Notes under the pieces: generated by a model
What the model was told of the DNA's origin: nothing
The model's database searches: none
Seen by the model: only the letters and a program-made list of their open reading frames with translations
Shown here: positions 15,801 through 24,581 of the stretch, piece by piece
How the letters are laid out: every line of letters begins with the position of its first letter
Numbering within the stretch: the stretch's first letter is position 1
DNA from: a virus
Reading direction: 5' to 3' (one strand)
Virus record (IMG/VR): IMGVR_UViG_3300036846_001055
Location: 1 to 39,250 of that record
Length of the DNA stretch: 39,250 nt
Position numbers and translations under genes: made by a program

Positions 15801-18586
15801 CGACCACGCCGCAATCTGGCACCACGGTAAACTACGCCGGCGGCGGGCCTAATTGCGCTGGAACCAGTTGCAGCCTTGCCGGGCCATATACGCCGCCTAT
15901 TGTTGGTGGGGGAACCGCTCTCGGGGCGCAGATGCCCCTTGTCGATCTTGACGGCAAGGCCTGGAAGTCGCCGCCTTCGGTTGGGGCCTATGAGGTAGGG
16001 GCAGCCGTAGCGACGGATCCCACCGCCATCGTCATTGCTCCCAGCGGCAGCGATTCCAATCCATGCACCGCGGCCAGTCCGTGTCTGACTCCGGGCAAGG
16101 CTCAGACGGTAGCGAGAGGCGCAAGCGATAAGCTTATTTATGCACGGGCTGGAACTTACTCCAACGTTCTTTTAACTCTGACGACGTCGGATAATGGGGA
16201 GACATGGAGCTATTATCCGCCGGATGGCTACAATAGCGCAATCTTCGATGGCGGAGCTACATCGGCCAACGCAAGCTCCACCACTTGCACCAAGCAGCCG
16301 TTCACGCTTTTGGCGACGAACAATATTACGATTACCGGCTTGACGATTCAGAATTTCCAAGCCTGGGGTATTGGCATCCATGGCGGAGAGACCGATCCGA
16401 ATGGTTGCTTCCCGCAAGCCACCATGGCTGCCGCCAATAACAACTCATTCACCAACAACATTATCCAGAATGGTTACGTTGGCAACAACAATGCCGGTTG
16501 GGCCGGCGGCGGGATTTGGATACAAGGGCAGGTGACAAATCTCACCGTGTCTCACAACGTGGTCCAGAACCAATACGGGTCAGGCATAAGAGCATCTGCT
16601 GATGGCGATGGCGCTTCGCCTAACGACAATCTATCCGGCCTAAGCATTATTAACAACGCCGTCTTGAACACCGACCAGAAGACGGGCGATAACGGGGCAA
16701 TCTACTTCCAAGATCAGACTGGTCCATTGAAGACTGGTGGCGGACCGTCTAATTCGACTAACATCTCTATCAAGAATAACTTCATCCGCGATTATCAAAC
16801 TAACCCGGTCGGCAGTCTCTACAATGGTCAGGCTCCCACTCGCGACGTTGCAATCTACATCGATCGCGGCGGATCAAACGCGACAGTTTCCGGCAACATA
16901 ATCGCCAACACGGCCGGCACTTACGCAGCAGATATCAACAGCTCGACCATTTGGATGAGCACCAATGCGATCTTTCACAGCGGAGCGAACAACACGTTTT
17001 CCGGCAACATCATAGATTTAGGCAACAACGGATGGATCTTCAACGCTATTTATGAGCAATATCAATCGACAGACATCGTCACTGGTAATTCTGTCACCGG
17101 TAATATATTTCTAGGCAAATGGGCTGGCTCTCAGGCGACTGCTGGGTGGGGCCAGAACTGTAATTGTGCTTATTTGCAGGGCGGACCCAGCCCCGCTTCG
17201 GTTAATATTTCCCATAATCTTTATTACGATTACGGCGCGGGAACCATGTCGACTTCCGGCAACGGCATCAGCGACGCTTCGCCGGTTACTGGGACTGATC
17301 CGTTGATTTCAGGCACGACCTACACCCTGTCGAGTAGCAGTCCGGCGCTCGGTTCGCCGGTGAACTTCCCGCCGATCATTGGCGGATGGGGGCCTCCGAG
17401 CTATGTGATCCCCGCGACCGGCACGCCGCCCAGTTCGACCGTGCATAATTATTGGTACGCCGCTACTTCGCCGGAATGCCCATCCTCCAGCGGCTCCGAC
17501 TGCACTGGCTATCCGGCGACGCAGGGTTATGTCCGGGTTTACGACATCGACCAGAACTTCGCGCGGGCAAGCAGTCTCGATTTCAATCTTCCAACCACCG
17601 TTAAGGGGCTGCGCGGCTTGTTCGCCGACTCGACCGGCACGCATATGTATTTCCCCAATTATGGGACGACGAATGTCGGCGCCAACACCACCGGCGCGCG
17701 GCTGATGAGCTGGAATTTGACCTCCGGCTCGGCTGACTATGACGTGTCCTATTCTTTGGCGGCGATCGACCGCGCCTGCCTGTCGGCAGACAACACGACC
17801 ATTTACGCGCCGAGCGGTGAGAATGTGCAGACTGGGGCCTATAATTCTTCCTGGTATGTGATCACCGCCGCCACCGGAGCGCAGACCGGAACCATCGCTT
17901 TGACCAGCGGCGCGGTGCGTCCACACAACACCGAATGCTCAGCGAACAAGATTTACATGGCGGCGGTGGATCTTCACGGCGGCGTGGCTGGAAAGCATAA
18001 CGTGACGATGTACAACACATCGAGCCACGCGCAGACGGTCTGCGGACCATTCACCGCCGGCGATGGGCGGGTACGGCCGTTCGACGTCGATTTCATTCAT
18101 GATCTGGTTTACGTCAACCTGGAGGATTGGATTGGCTTCGCCGTCTGCAACGGCGCGACTGGCGCGGTGCTGTACGATTCGCAAGCGCCACCCAGCTACA
18201 CCCAGCCAGGCACCAGCAATGTGGTGAACTCGCATGGGATCGCGGTCACTCCAGACGGCAACAAGCTTTACGTCGCCGATCCGAATATGGGAGCGGGATC
18301 GAGCACAGCGACCGGCGTTGAAGTGTGGGACGTGTCCGGGGTTAGGACCGGCAGCGCGCCGGTGTACAAGAAATTCATCGCGACTAGCAAAGATACGCAC
18401 ATTTACGACGGTAGAAATCCTGGCTGGATGGACATCACCAGCGATAGCAAATTTCTTGTGGTCGAGACGGGTGAGGTCATTTCGACCGCGACTGACGCGG
18501 TCGTCACTCAGCTTGCCGATCCCAGCCAAAGTGATGGTAATGGGTTGTTTATGCGTACTCGCTATTTCACTCAGGTTACTAAGTAA
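12854..18586 (+). CDS. Giant signal-peptide/lipobox-like protein: Ig-like, two beta-helices, C-terminal beta-propeller
   Basis: The product has 1910 residues. It starts in an ATGA overlap with MKALAFLLALIAFAAGCDAS; FAAGC is lipobox-like, while cleavage after ASFA is also possible. Residues about 45-135 look Ig/PKD-like (VTLTAQPGTWTNSPTSHTYS). A beta-helix spans about 210-1040 and a second about 1055-1510, opening with IVIAPSGSDSNPCTAASPC. From about 1530 to the end is a YVTN/NHL-like beta-propeller: repeated blades such as GIAVTPDGNKLYVADPNMG and VRPFDVDFIHDLVYVNLEDW, with paired cysteines. Part of 14500-15450 is AT-richer than its surroundings. It is likely involved in recognising or degrading surface polymer; whether it is in the virion or exported is open. 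Confidence 0.82.
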   Translation: MKALAFLLALIAFAAGCDASFALLLRGNGSTGGGGTGPPPAGAPVSVEIPQIGGLDYPPAGSTVTLTAQPGTWTNSPTSHTYSWHKPDGTVLGTGTSLTLTTPGAVGTIVELDDTATNASGSATRTSHWFGPIASSAPVGPTEWEVPGNGATQCDISRSTDGSNYHYGCGPTSLPTSPARFIENMHAVFPGCTIPPQSPNLSAGHLWYFDPIKGKTQANGGNGSLASPYKDIAALTTDMTGSGYASSPLFGVGGTTVIHPGDTIYIEPGDATHPVGSLSFTGGLGYSTSDGTQSGTTAFTWIMGDPAAASKPVINQITYTGGAIGFIYQHIAVEPPTVGASRNAIVFTGASSAIDKDIYLEDISINGWPGHANDPWEPSHWPNSGGSSDGRATTGSPGLSQSFGQDIPSFSATMALHATTVTTSAGVKVGNYIWSANSWQTNGSATPTSHPTGIPNGTVVKSISGTTVTLGPCDPVADADTGCPTSNYPGLSTNIPGCDPLTSYNVGFGGGTAGGCGGSPVAWNGATRAISGENLQYSDRMVITPAGYYSPWDYGSGTYFGVWINGVVDSSGAFDQTNSPNIITKSKCFSIKDSWFRNVNDAVNISRTTNTVFYNNRVKFVAQDAFEVWSSHRVWVIHNLITDSTVTWGHQDSIQFANSGSPAYLKFWYNSAAIENEIVQFTDYTNYYPRQWQAPIMTDLSWWGTYVADNVVIARTNGLQIMGRWNVVANNDVFGQTAYVGYQKKDILKPPTNNSPDAQDMIPVHSLLANNLANGSGRNPINNASSQGANIGCNQTTGDLDTILTNISLPYVNSGGVGGSNLNYHCFRYETRTDDVLGNANIGEFEGLSNWTGGAASDWRSDISGVSPLLIGYDPQPLPTAGQPGYGLWTDGMWLTCLQMSIIPFECPAGSQGILNPRPNPSWVGPFPYHTLAASVTRNNQLPSGQPDNTVILNIGSPGTGSWVACTPGQPLPSKAYPTSTCPTTPQSGTTVNYAGGGPNCAGTSCSLAGPYTPPIVGGGTALGAQMPLVDLDGKAWKSPPSVGAYEVGAAVATDPTAIVIAPSGSDSNPCTAASPCLTPGKAQTVARGASDKLIYARAGTYSNVLLTLTTSDNGETWSYYPPDGYNSAIFDGGATSANASSTTCTKQPFTLLATNNITITGLTIQNFQAWGIGIHGGETDPNGCFPQATMAAANNNSFTNNIIQNGYVGNNNAGWAGGGIWIQGQVTNLTVSHNVVQNQYGSGIRASADGDGASPNDNLSGLSIINNAVLNTDQKTGDNGAIYFQDQTGPLKTGGGPSNSTNISIKNNFIRDYQTNPVGSLYNGQAPTRDVAIYIDRGGSNATVSGNIIANTAGTYAADINSSTIWMSTNAIFHSGANNTFSGNIIDLGNNGWIFNAIYEQYQSTDIVTGNSVTGNIFLGKWAGSQATAGWGQNCNCAYLQGGPSPASVNISHNLYYDYGAGTMSTSGNGISDASPVTGTDPLISGTTYTLSSSSPALGSPVNFPPIIGGWGPPSYVIPATGTPPSSTVHNYWYAATSPECPSSSGSDCTGYPATQGYVRVYDIDQNFARASSLDFNLPTTVKGLRGLFADSTGTHMYFPNYGTTNVGANTTGARLMSWNLTSGSADYDVSYSLAAIDRACLSADNTTIYAPSGENVQTGAYNSSWYVITAATGAQTGTIALTSGAVRPHNTECSANKIYMAAVDLHGGVAGKHNVTMYNTSSHAQTVCGPFTAGDGRVRPFDVDFIHDLVYVNLEDWIGFAVCNGATGAVLYDSQAPPSYTQPGTSNVVNSHGIAVTPDGNKLYVADPNMGAGSSTATGVEVWDVSGVRTGSAPVYKKFIATSKDTHIYDGRNPGWMDITSDSKFLVVETGEVISTATDAVVTQLADPSQSDGNGLFMRTRYFTQVTK

Positions 18587-19384
18587 ATGGCTGACATCGA
18601 TGGCGCAACTACGAATTACGGCTGGGTTATGCCAGCCGACCATGGCTCGCTCGCCACCTGGGGCGCCAAGCTGAATGCTGACCTGCAGGCGATCGACGCC
18701 CAGGTGCACGCCAATCAGACTGCGATCCAAATCGGTTCGACGATTATCGGCGAAATCAAAATGTTTGGCGGCACGACGGCGCCGGACAACTGGCTCCTCT
18801 GTGACGGGTCATCAATACCGCGCGCCGCGCCTTACGACAAACTGTTTGCGGTCATCGGCGCAAGCTTTGGCAGCGTCGATTCGAGTTCTTTCAATCTGCC
18901 GGATTTCGGCGCGCGCTCGCCGATTGGCGTTGGAATGGCGACCTTTGGACCGGTCGCGGTCGGCGCCGCCGGCGGCGAAAGCGCCCATATATTGGTCGAA
19001 GCGGAGATCCCGGGCCATACGCATCCCATCGAAGACCCACTCCATACGCATCCGATTAGTGATCCGCAGCACGTCCATGCTCAGAACTCGCCGCACACCC
19101 ATCCGGCGTCGCAAGACGCGCACCGGCATGGCGGCGTCATCATCCCAGGCGGAAACTTTTCCCTTGGCGTCGGCCCGTACACCACGCAGGGCGGGTTTAC
19201 CGATTTTCAGCAGCCTACCGTCACGGTTGGCCCGGCTTATGCCGACATCGCCTTTGCCGCCACCGGCGTCGCTGTCCAGCCCGCTTTGACCAACATTAAT
19301 CACACCGATGGAGCTGGCGGCGGCGCGTCGCACAACACTTACCATCCATTTCTCGTCATTAACTTCATCATCAGGTACCAATAG
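18587..19384 (+). CDS. Tail collar-domain protein with His-rich region
   Basis: The product has 265 residues. Residues about 54-118 are a phage tail-collar domain: IGEIKMFGGTTAPDNWLLCD, FNLPDFGARSPIGVG. Residues 144-181 carry five H-x-H motifs (HTH 144, HTH 153, HVH 162, HTH 170, HRH 179), as in T4 gp12-type fibres where histidines bind metal along the trimer axis. It ends with the family's typical YHPFLVINFIIRY. It is probably a short tail fibre or tip. The ATG abuts the stop of the giant gene (TAAATG). Confidence 0.88.
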   Translation: MADIDGATTNYGWVMPADHGSLATWGAKLNADLQAIDAQVHANQTAIQIGSTIIGEIKMFGGTTAPDNWLLCDGSSIPRAAPYDKLFAVIGASFGSVDSSSFNLPDFGARSPIGVGMATFGPVAVGAAGGESAHILVEAEIPGHTHPIEDPLHTHPISDPQHVHAQNSPHTHPASQDAHRHGGVIIPGGNFSLGVGPYTTQGGFTDFQQPTVTVGPAYADIAFAATGVAVQPALTNINHTDGAGGGASHNTYHPFLVINFIIRYQ

Positions 19385-19393
19385 GGATCAGCC

Positions 19394-19585
19394 ATGAGTA
19401 TCGGCCTAATATTCGTCGTTCTCCTGGTTCTCATCCTGATCGGCGGAATAGGCGGGGTCGGCGGTCCAGTCGGCTATGCGCCATGGGCCTATGGCTATGG
19501 CGGCGGTCATTATGGGATCGGCCTGATCGGTCTGATTCTGATCATCCTGATCATCTGGCTCCTAGCCGGCGGCGGGCTGCGGTGA
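19394..19585 (+). CDS. Small two-helix membrane protein, DUF3309-like; holin candidate
   Basis: The 63-residue product has an N-terminal membrane helix (SIGLIFVVLLVLILIGGIGG), a Gly/Tyr/Trp loop (PWAYGYGGGHYGIG) and a second helix (LIGLILIILIIWLLAGGG). This layout resembles the small DUF3309 family. AGGGA at 19383-19387 serves as ribosome site. Its position among tail genes and its two membrane segments make it one of two holin candidates, but no holin motif proves it. Confidence 0.75.
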   Translation: MSIGLIFVVLLVLILIGGIGGVGGPVGYAPWAYGYGGGHYGIGLIGLILIILIIWLLAGGGLR

Positions 19586-21165
19586 CCAAGTTCACCCCAA
19601 TTCAGATTCCGGGCGGCGTGGTGACCAACGCCACCAAGAACATGCGCTCGTCGAATTGGGCGGAAGTCAATCTGGTGCGCTGGATCGAAGGCGAAATGCA
19701 GCCGATCGGCGGCCAGAAGCAGCTCGTTTATCCAGCTAATTATCCGTTTGGCTCACGCTGCCGGATGATCCATGCCTGGATCGATCTCACCGGGACCAAG
19801 CACATAGCCTATGTCTGCGAGCAGCATGTCTATATCGACACCGGCGGCGTGCTAACCGACGTCTCTCCGGTCGCGCCGGCGACGCCATGGCCGGGCCCGC
19901 CTGGGCCGGGCGAAGGCGGTTACGGCGATCTGCTCTATGGCGACGACCTCTATGGCACGCCGCGCGCCAGCGGCACGACGTTGCCGACCGACACCATTCC
20001 CAATGTCTGGTCGGTCGATAATTTTGGCGCAATCCTTCTGGTGATGAGCTCGATCACTGGCGAGCTCCTGTACTGGGACCCGGCGGTCGGCGGAACGCTG
20101 GCCCTGGTTGCTGGCGCGGCGGGATCGGTCGTGCCGCATGCGCGCTGTTTCGTTGTCACCCAAGAACGGTTCGTGATGGCGTTCGGAACCTATCACGACG
20201 GCACTGAAGACGGTGGTTCGTCCCGCCGCTTCGCCTGGTCTGACCAAGAGCTTTACGACACCTGGAACTATACGGAGGTGGTTTCCCAATCTGGCTTTCT
20301 CGACGTCGAGCCGGCGAGCCCGATCATCGCTGCGCACGCCGGCAAATTCGGCGTGTTATTTTTCACCGCTCATCGCGCCTATTTGAGCGCTTATCAGGGC
20401 CTGCCATACGTCTACGGCTACAAAGAGCTGGCGGATGGCTGCACGCCATGGTCGCCGCATTCGATCACCTCCACCTCCAGCCTGGTCCTATGGATGAGCG
20501 ATCAGGGCATGCATTCCTATGACGGCGCATCGATCAATCCGATCGCCTGCCTGGTGCGCCCATGGATTATCGACGATCACGACCCGGCCAATGTGCGCGA
20601 GCAGGCTTGCGCGGTGCATAATTCGACTTTCAATGAATGGTGGTGGTTCTTTCCGCAAAACGGCCAGCCGCACAACACCCGCTGCGTGATTTACAATTAC
20701 AAAGAAGGTTGGTGGTCACAGGGCACGATGAGCCGGTCAGCCGGCATTGATTCGAGCTACATCGAAGAAACCATCATGGCGGATGGAACGCTGGTCTATG
20801 AGCACGAGCTCGACCAGTACTATAGCGCCGGCACGCCGTTGCCATGGGCCGAGACCTTTGATCTGAATCTTACCTCCGGCGCCAGATTGGCGACGATCAA
20901 GCAGGTCATGCCGGACTTGCGCATGCCGCCCGGGCAGGCGCTGCCGAATCTGCAATTCCAATTTTACAGCAAGATGTCGCGATCGCCGGGCGGGATGGGC
21001 AATTGGTCGCAGCCCTATCAGCTCAGGGCGGATGGCTCTGGCTATGTCGACGTGCGGGTCACCGGGCGCGCGTTGCGGATGAAAATCAGCGTAGCGTCGC
21101 CGCCAGTGACGCCCTTCACCGTTGGCCAGCATCTGTTTGACTTTGCCGTTAGGGGCGATCGATGA
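19582..21165 (+). CDS. Tail protein, beta-propeller-like hub/stabilisation type
   Basis: The 527-residue product starts at GTG 19582, overlapping the upstream stop as GTGA. The opening is typical of a common phage tail family: [35 protein letters not shown]. Further signatures are [70 protein letters not shown] and [20 protein letters not shown]. The regular Trp/Tyr-rich blades suggest a beta-propeller. It is likely a tail-nozzle or packaged-DNA stabilising component analogous to P22 gp10. Confidence 0.8.
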   Translation: MTKFTPIQIPGGVVTNATKNMRSSNWAEVNLVRWIEGEMQPIGGQKQLVYPANYPFGSRCRMIHAWIDLTGTKHIAYVCEQHVYIDTGGVLTDVSPVAPATPWPGPPGPGEGGYGDLLYGDDLYGTPRASGTTLPTDTIPNVWSVDNFGAILLVMSSITGELLYWDPAVGGTLALVAGAAGSVVPHARCFVVTQERFVMAFGTYHDGTEDGGSSRRFAWSDQELYDTWNYTEVVSQSGFLDVEPASPIIAAHAGKFGVLFFTAHRAYLSAYQGLPYVYGYKELADGCTPWSPHSITSTSSLVLWMSDQGMHSYDGASINPIACLVRPWIIDDHDPANVREQACAVHNSTFNEWWWFFPQNGQPHNTRCVIYNYKEGWWSQGTMSRSAGIDSSYIEETIMADGTLVYEHELDQYYSAGTPLPWAETFDLNLTSGARLATIKQVMPDLRMPPGQALPNLQFQFYSKMSRSPGGMGNWSQPYQLRADGSGYVDVRVTGRALRMKISVASPPVTPFTVGQHLFDFAVRGDR

Positions 21166-22007
21166 CCGTCTCGCCGCCGCCGGATCTGCCCTCTAACCTG
21201 CCGCCGATCGTGGCTGACTATTTGCGCCGTCTGCGCGCTTGGATGCAGGACGGATTGAACCGGATGGTCGACGCGACGTCGGCGACCACCGGACTATTGA
21301 TGCAAGATCAAAACGGTGGCCGGAGCGTCTACCGCTTCGGCTTGGCGGTCACGTCTGGGACGCCAAATGCTGAATTGACCGAGATCCAACTCGGCACTGG
21401 CAAGCCGGGCGCAGTCTTCGGAGTCGGCGGCGGCGCGACGGGTCCAGCGGGTCCAGCGGGCCCAGCGGGCCCAGCGGGCCCTACCGGCCCTGCGGGGCCG
21501 ACTGGCGCAACCGGCGCGACTGGCGCAACCGGTCCAGCCGGACCAGCGGGTCCGACCGGCCCCGCGGGGCCTCCAGGTTCGGCCGGAATCGGCGTCACCG
21601 ATGGCTCGAACGCCGCGGCCGGGCACATCGGCGAATTCATGCAGGCGATTCTGCCTGCAGGGACTGGCTCTGTCTTATCCGCCACGCCTACGTCCCTCAC
21701 CAGCATCACACTAACTGCCGGCGATTGGAATGTCTGGGGCACGGTTGGGATCGATCCGCCGACAGCGAACGTGGTGGACCTGTCGGGCGGGATAAGCACG
21801 GTGCTCAATGCCTTTGATAGCAACCCGGAGATAAACACGATTGAGGTCGGCGGCAGCGAAGTGTTCGGCTCCATGGTGCTAGCCACTCCGATCGTGCGTC
21901 TAAACGTGACCGCCTCCACCGTCGTCTACATTGTCGGGGAGATTACTTTCACTGGGGGCGGCGCTCTTGATATTTTCGGCAGCATCTCGGCGCGGAGGAT
22001 GCGATGA
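21162..22007 (+). CDS. Collagen-like tail fibre protein
   Basis: The 281-residue product has an N-terminal helical anchor ([20 protein letters not shown]) and a short beta region, then 16 uninterrupted Gly-X-Y triplets encoded by 21441-21584, then a jelly-roll type head ([20 protein letters not shown] ... [15 protein letters not shown] ... ISARRMR). Collagen stalk plus C-terminal beta-sandwich is a known trimeric phage fibre architecture. It overlaps both neighbours by 4 bases. Confidence 0.85.
   Translation: MTVSPPPDLPSNLPPIVADYLRRLRAWMQDGLNRMVDATSATTGLLMQDQNGGRSVYRFGLAVTSGTPNAELTEIQLGTGKPGAVFGVGGGATGPAGPAGPAGPAGPTGPAGPTGATGATGATGPAGPAGPTGPAGPPGSAGIGVTDGSNAAAGHIGEFMQAILPAGTGSVLSATPTSLTSITLTAGDWNVWGTVGIDPPTANVVDLSGGISTVLNAFDSNPEINTIEVGGSEVFGSMVLATPIVRLNVTASTVVYIVGEITFTGGGALDIFGSISARRMR
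21441..21584 (+). repeat. Collagen-like (GPA/GPT/GAT) coding repeat
   Basis: Sixteen 9-bp units encode GPA x4, [12 protein letters not shown] x3, GPA x2, [12 protein letters not shown]. The first units are near-identical at the DNA level (GGTCCAGCG or GGCCCAGCG), so copy number can change by slippage and may vary among relatives. Confidence 0.9.
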
Positions 22008-22357
22008 TCGACTATCCTGAGAAGCTCGAGCGTGTGCTTGCCGCCATGGGCGGCGTCTATACGGTCGACGATCTGCTCGAGCGGATCGACGACGGGCGCA
22101 TGCAATCGTTCACCGTCAACAACACTTGGGCGGTGACCGAGATCAACGTGTACCCCCAGAAGAGAAGGCTTCAGGTGATCGCGATGGTTGGCGACCTCAC
22201 TGATGGCGAAGCGATGCATGCGACGATCTCTGACTTCGCCGAAAAAATGGCGATCGATTCGATGGCGACTTATGGGCGTAAGGGGTGGATGCCGTGGGCG
22301 CTCGCTCATGGCTGGAAAATCAAGACGAAAAGTTGGCTCTACCAGAAGGATCGATGA
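22004..22357 (+). CDS. T7 gp13-like (GNAT-fold) phage protein
   Basis: The product has 117 residues. The pattern [20 protein letters not shown], then [13 protein letters not shown] and [20 protein letters not shown] followed by WKIK, matches the T7 gp13-like group, small acetyltransferase-fold proteins encoded near internal virion genes of short-tailed phages. They are thought to act in assembly or ejection rather than acetylation. Coupled to the fibre gene by an ATGA overlap. Confidence 0.72.
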   Translation: MIDYPEKLERVLAAMGGVYTVDDLLERIDDGRMQSFTVNNTWAVTEINVYPQKRRLQVIAMVGDLTDGEAMHATISDFAEKMAIDSMATYGRKGWMPWALAHGWKIKTKSWLYQKDR

Positions 22358-22360
22358 GCC

Positions 22361-23722
22361 ATGGGCGGCGCAGACACCACGCAACAGACGGAATCGCAAC
22401 AAGTTCAGCAGTTGCCGCCTTGGATTAATGACGCGGCGCAGCAGAATTACGCCTTCGCCCAGAATGTCGCCAATCGGCCGCTGCAGCAATTTCAGGGCCA
22501 GATGGTCGCCGATCTCGGACCGCAGCAGCAGCAAGCGTTTAATCTAGCGGGCAGCTCCGGCAATGTCGGGCAGAACCAATATGACGCGTCCCAGGCTGGA
22601 TATCTGGGGGTGCTCGGCCAGCAGCCGCAGCAGGTGACAGCCGGTCAGCTGAGCAATACCAATTTACAACCGTATATGAATCCGTACACCCAGGACGTGA
22701 TCAACGCCACCCTGCCGATCATGCAGCAGCAGCTGGGCATGCAGATGATGGGCAATCAGGCCAACGCCACTCAGCAGGGCGCCTTCGGCGGCTCGCGCAT
22801 GGGCGTGCAGCAGGGGGTGACCCAAGCGCAGGGCGCGATGGACATGGCGCAGATGGCGGCGCAATTGAACCAGGCCAATTTCACCCAGGCGCAGGGCGCA
22901 GCCGGTCAGGACATTGCGTCCCGGATGCAGGCGGCGCTGGCCAATCAGCAGGCGCAGCAGAATCAGGGCGGACTCAACTTACAGGCGGCGCAGGGCTTAG
23001 CCGGACTTGGCCAGCAAGCGCAGCTGAATCAGGCGCGCAATTTCACTGAGCTGATGACCGCCGGTCAGGCCGAGCAGCAGCAGGCGCAGAACCAGATCAA
23101 CGCCCAGCAGCAGAAATTCCAGAACGCCTGGGGCTATCCAACCCAGCAATTGGGGGCGTTGCAGAGCGCGCTCGGCATGACGCCCTATGGCACGGCGACG
23201 CAGGGCAATCAGGTCACCACCACTCAGCAGTCAGCCAATCCGCTGCAGGCGGCGCTAAGCGGCATGGAGACGCTCGGCGGCCTGTTCGGCAGCGGCGGCG
23301 CGTTTCCGCTGGCCGGCCTGCTCTCCGATCGGCGGCTGAAGACCGACATCACCCGGATCGGCACCCATCCCTCTGGCATTCCTCTCCACGCCTACCGTTA
23401 CAAAGGCGATCCGAAATCCTACCCGAAAGTGGTAGGGCCTATGGCGGAAGACGTAGCCAAGATTGCGCCGCAGGCGGTGTTCAAGATCCCGGGCTCCGGC
23501 GGCAAGCGCGGCATCCATATGGGCTTGCTCAACGCCGCGACGCAAGCTCCGCGCGGCGCGTCAGCCGCCGGCATGCCTTCCTTGGGCGGCGCTCCGGGCG
23601 GCCCGCCGATGGGCGCGCCGATGGGGCCGCTGGCCATGGGCGGCGGGCCGCTGACGCCGCCGGTCCCGCTCAGTCCGCGCCGCGTCCGCCCGCCGTCGAT
23701 TAGGGGAGCGCTCGGTGGCTGA
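22361..23722 (+). CDS. Gln-rich internal/ejection-type protein with S74-like chaperone motif
   Basis: The product has 453 residues. Residues 1-290 are extremely Gln/Ala/Asn-rich and helical (QQQAQNQINAQQQKF, NQGGLNLQAAQGLAGLG). Around residue 322 comes LLSDRRLKTDI, the start of a Peptidase_S74-type intramolecular chaperone; S322 and K327 have the Ser-x4-Lys spacing of the self-cleavage dyad. RYKGDP..YPKVVGPMAEDVAKIAP follows, as in that domain, but the usual long chaperone helices are short and the end is Gly/Pro/Met-rich. It is likely an ejected internal protein, adjacent to the transglycosylase gene. Confidence 0.75.
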   Translation: MGGADTTQQTESQQVQQLPPWINDAAQQNYAFAQNVANRPLQQFQGQMVADLGPQQQQAFNLAGSSGNVGQNQYDASQAGYLGVLGQQPQQVTAGQLSNTNLQPYMNPYTQDVINATLPIMQQQLGMQMMGNQANATQQGAFGGSRMGVQQGVTQAQGAMDMAQMAAQLNQANFTQAQGAAGQDIASRMQAALANQQAQQNQGGLNLQAAQGLAGLGQQAQLNQARNFTELMTAGQAEQQQAQNQINAQQQKFQNAWGYPTQQLGALQSALGMTPYGTATQGNQVTTTQQSANPLQAALSGMETLGGLFGSGGAFPLAGLLSDRRLKTDITRIGTHPSGIPLHAYRYKGDPKSYPKVVGPMAEDVAKIAPQAVFKIPGSGGKRGIHMGLLNAATQAPRGASAAGMPSLGGAPGGPPMGAPMGPLAMGGGPLTPPVPLSPRRVRPPSIRGALGG

Positions 23723-24581
23723 CGCCGGCGCATATCAACCCGTCGTTAACGCCGCCGCCAGCAAGTATGGGATCGATCCGACTTGGCTCTCCAGCCTATT
23801 ATGGCAAGAAAATAAGTTTAGACCGACAGGAACGTCTCCGGCCGGCGCGCAGGGCATCGCCCAATTCATGCCCGGCACTGCGGCGCGCTATGGCGTCAAT
23901 GTCAAAGATCCAGTCTCCTCAATCGACGGCGCCGCCCATTATCTTTCCGATAATCTTAAAATGTTTGGCGGCAATGTCGGGCTCGCCACGGCCGCCTACA
24001 ATTGGGGGGAAGGCAACGTCCAGAAATGGATGCGAAGCGGCGGATCGGTTCCAAAAGAGACGCAGGACTATGTCGCGAACATTACTGGGAAACCGATAAG
24101 CTCATGGGCCGGCGCTGGCGGAGCCAGCTCTAGATCGGGCGTCACGCCTACCCCAGCTTCCAACCTAGCACTCGGCACAACCCTAACAAGCACTCCCAAT
24201 ATGGGGACCGCGCCAGCGACTGTGACGCCGCCAGATTTCGGGAAACCGAAGCCAGCCGATCAACAGAAGCCAACTGAGCCGGACAAGCCGCCGCAAGCGC
24301 CTGACTTCCAATTAAACCCGCTGCCGCTGCATCGGCCGGACATGGTTCAAGCGGCGCAGATGCAGCAGGCCATGGGCTATCAGCCGTCGCCGATCTATGG
24401 CGTCGGCCTGACTTCGACGCCCGGACAATTCTCGAGCGCGGCCGGCGCCGGCCAGCAGCAGGGCCAACAGCCACTTGGCCAGAACCCGATGCTGATGCAG
24501 CTCGTGCAGCAGATCGCAATGCAGCAGGCTCAAGGGCAGAGCCCGTACGGCTCTTATGGAGGCGGCTATGGCGGATATTAA
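23715..24581 (+). CDS. Virion lytic transglycosylase (SLT domain)
   Basis: The 288-residue product cleaves peptidoglycan to let DNA enter. The GTG start at 23715 overlaps the upstream gene by 8 bases. The SLT domain occupies residues about 5-125: catalytic glutamate E32 in LLWQEN, then SPAGAQGIAQFMPGTAARYG, the YLSDNLKMFGG helix and ATAAYNWGEGNV. Residues 140-288 are Pro/Gln/Gly-rich and end with a Gly/Tyr tail, consistent with an unfolded ejection protein. This is a second muralytic enzyme besides the endolysin. Confidence 0.9.
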   Translation: MADAGAYQPVVNAAASKYGIDPTWLSSLLWQENKFRPTGTSPAGAQGIAQFMPGTAARYGVNVKDPVSSIDGAAHYLSDNLKMFGGNVGLATAAYNWGEGNVQKWMRSGGSVPKETQDYVANITGKPISSWAGAGGASSRSGVTPTPASNLALGTTLTSTPNMGTAPATVTPPDFGKPKPADQQKPTEPDKPPQAPDFQLNPLPLHRPDMVQAAQMQQAMGYQPSPIYGVGLTSTPGQFSSAAGAGQQQGQQPLGQNPMLMQLVQQIAMQQAQGQSPYGSYGGGYGGY

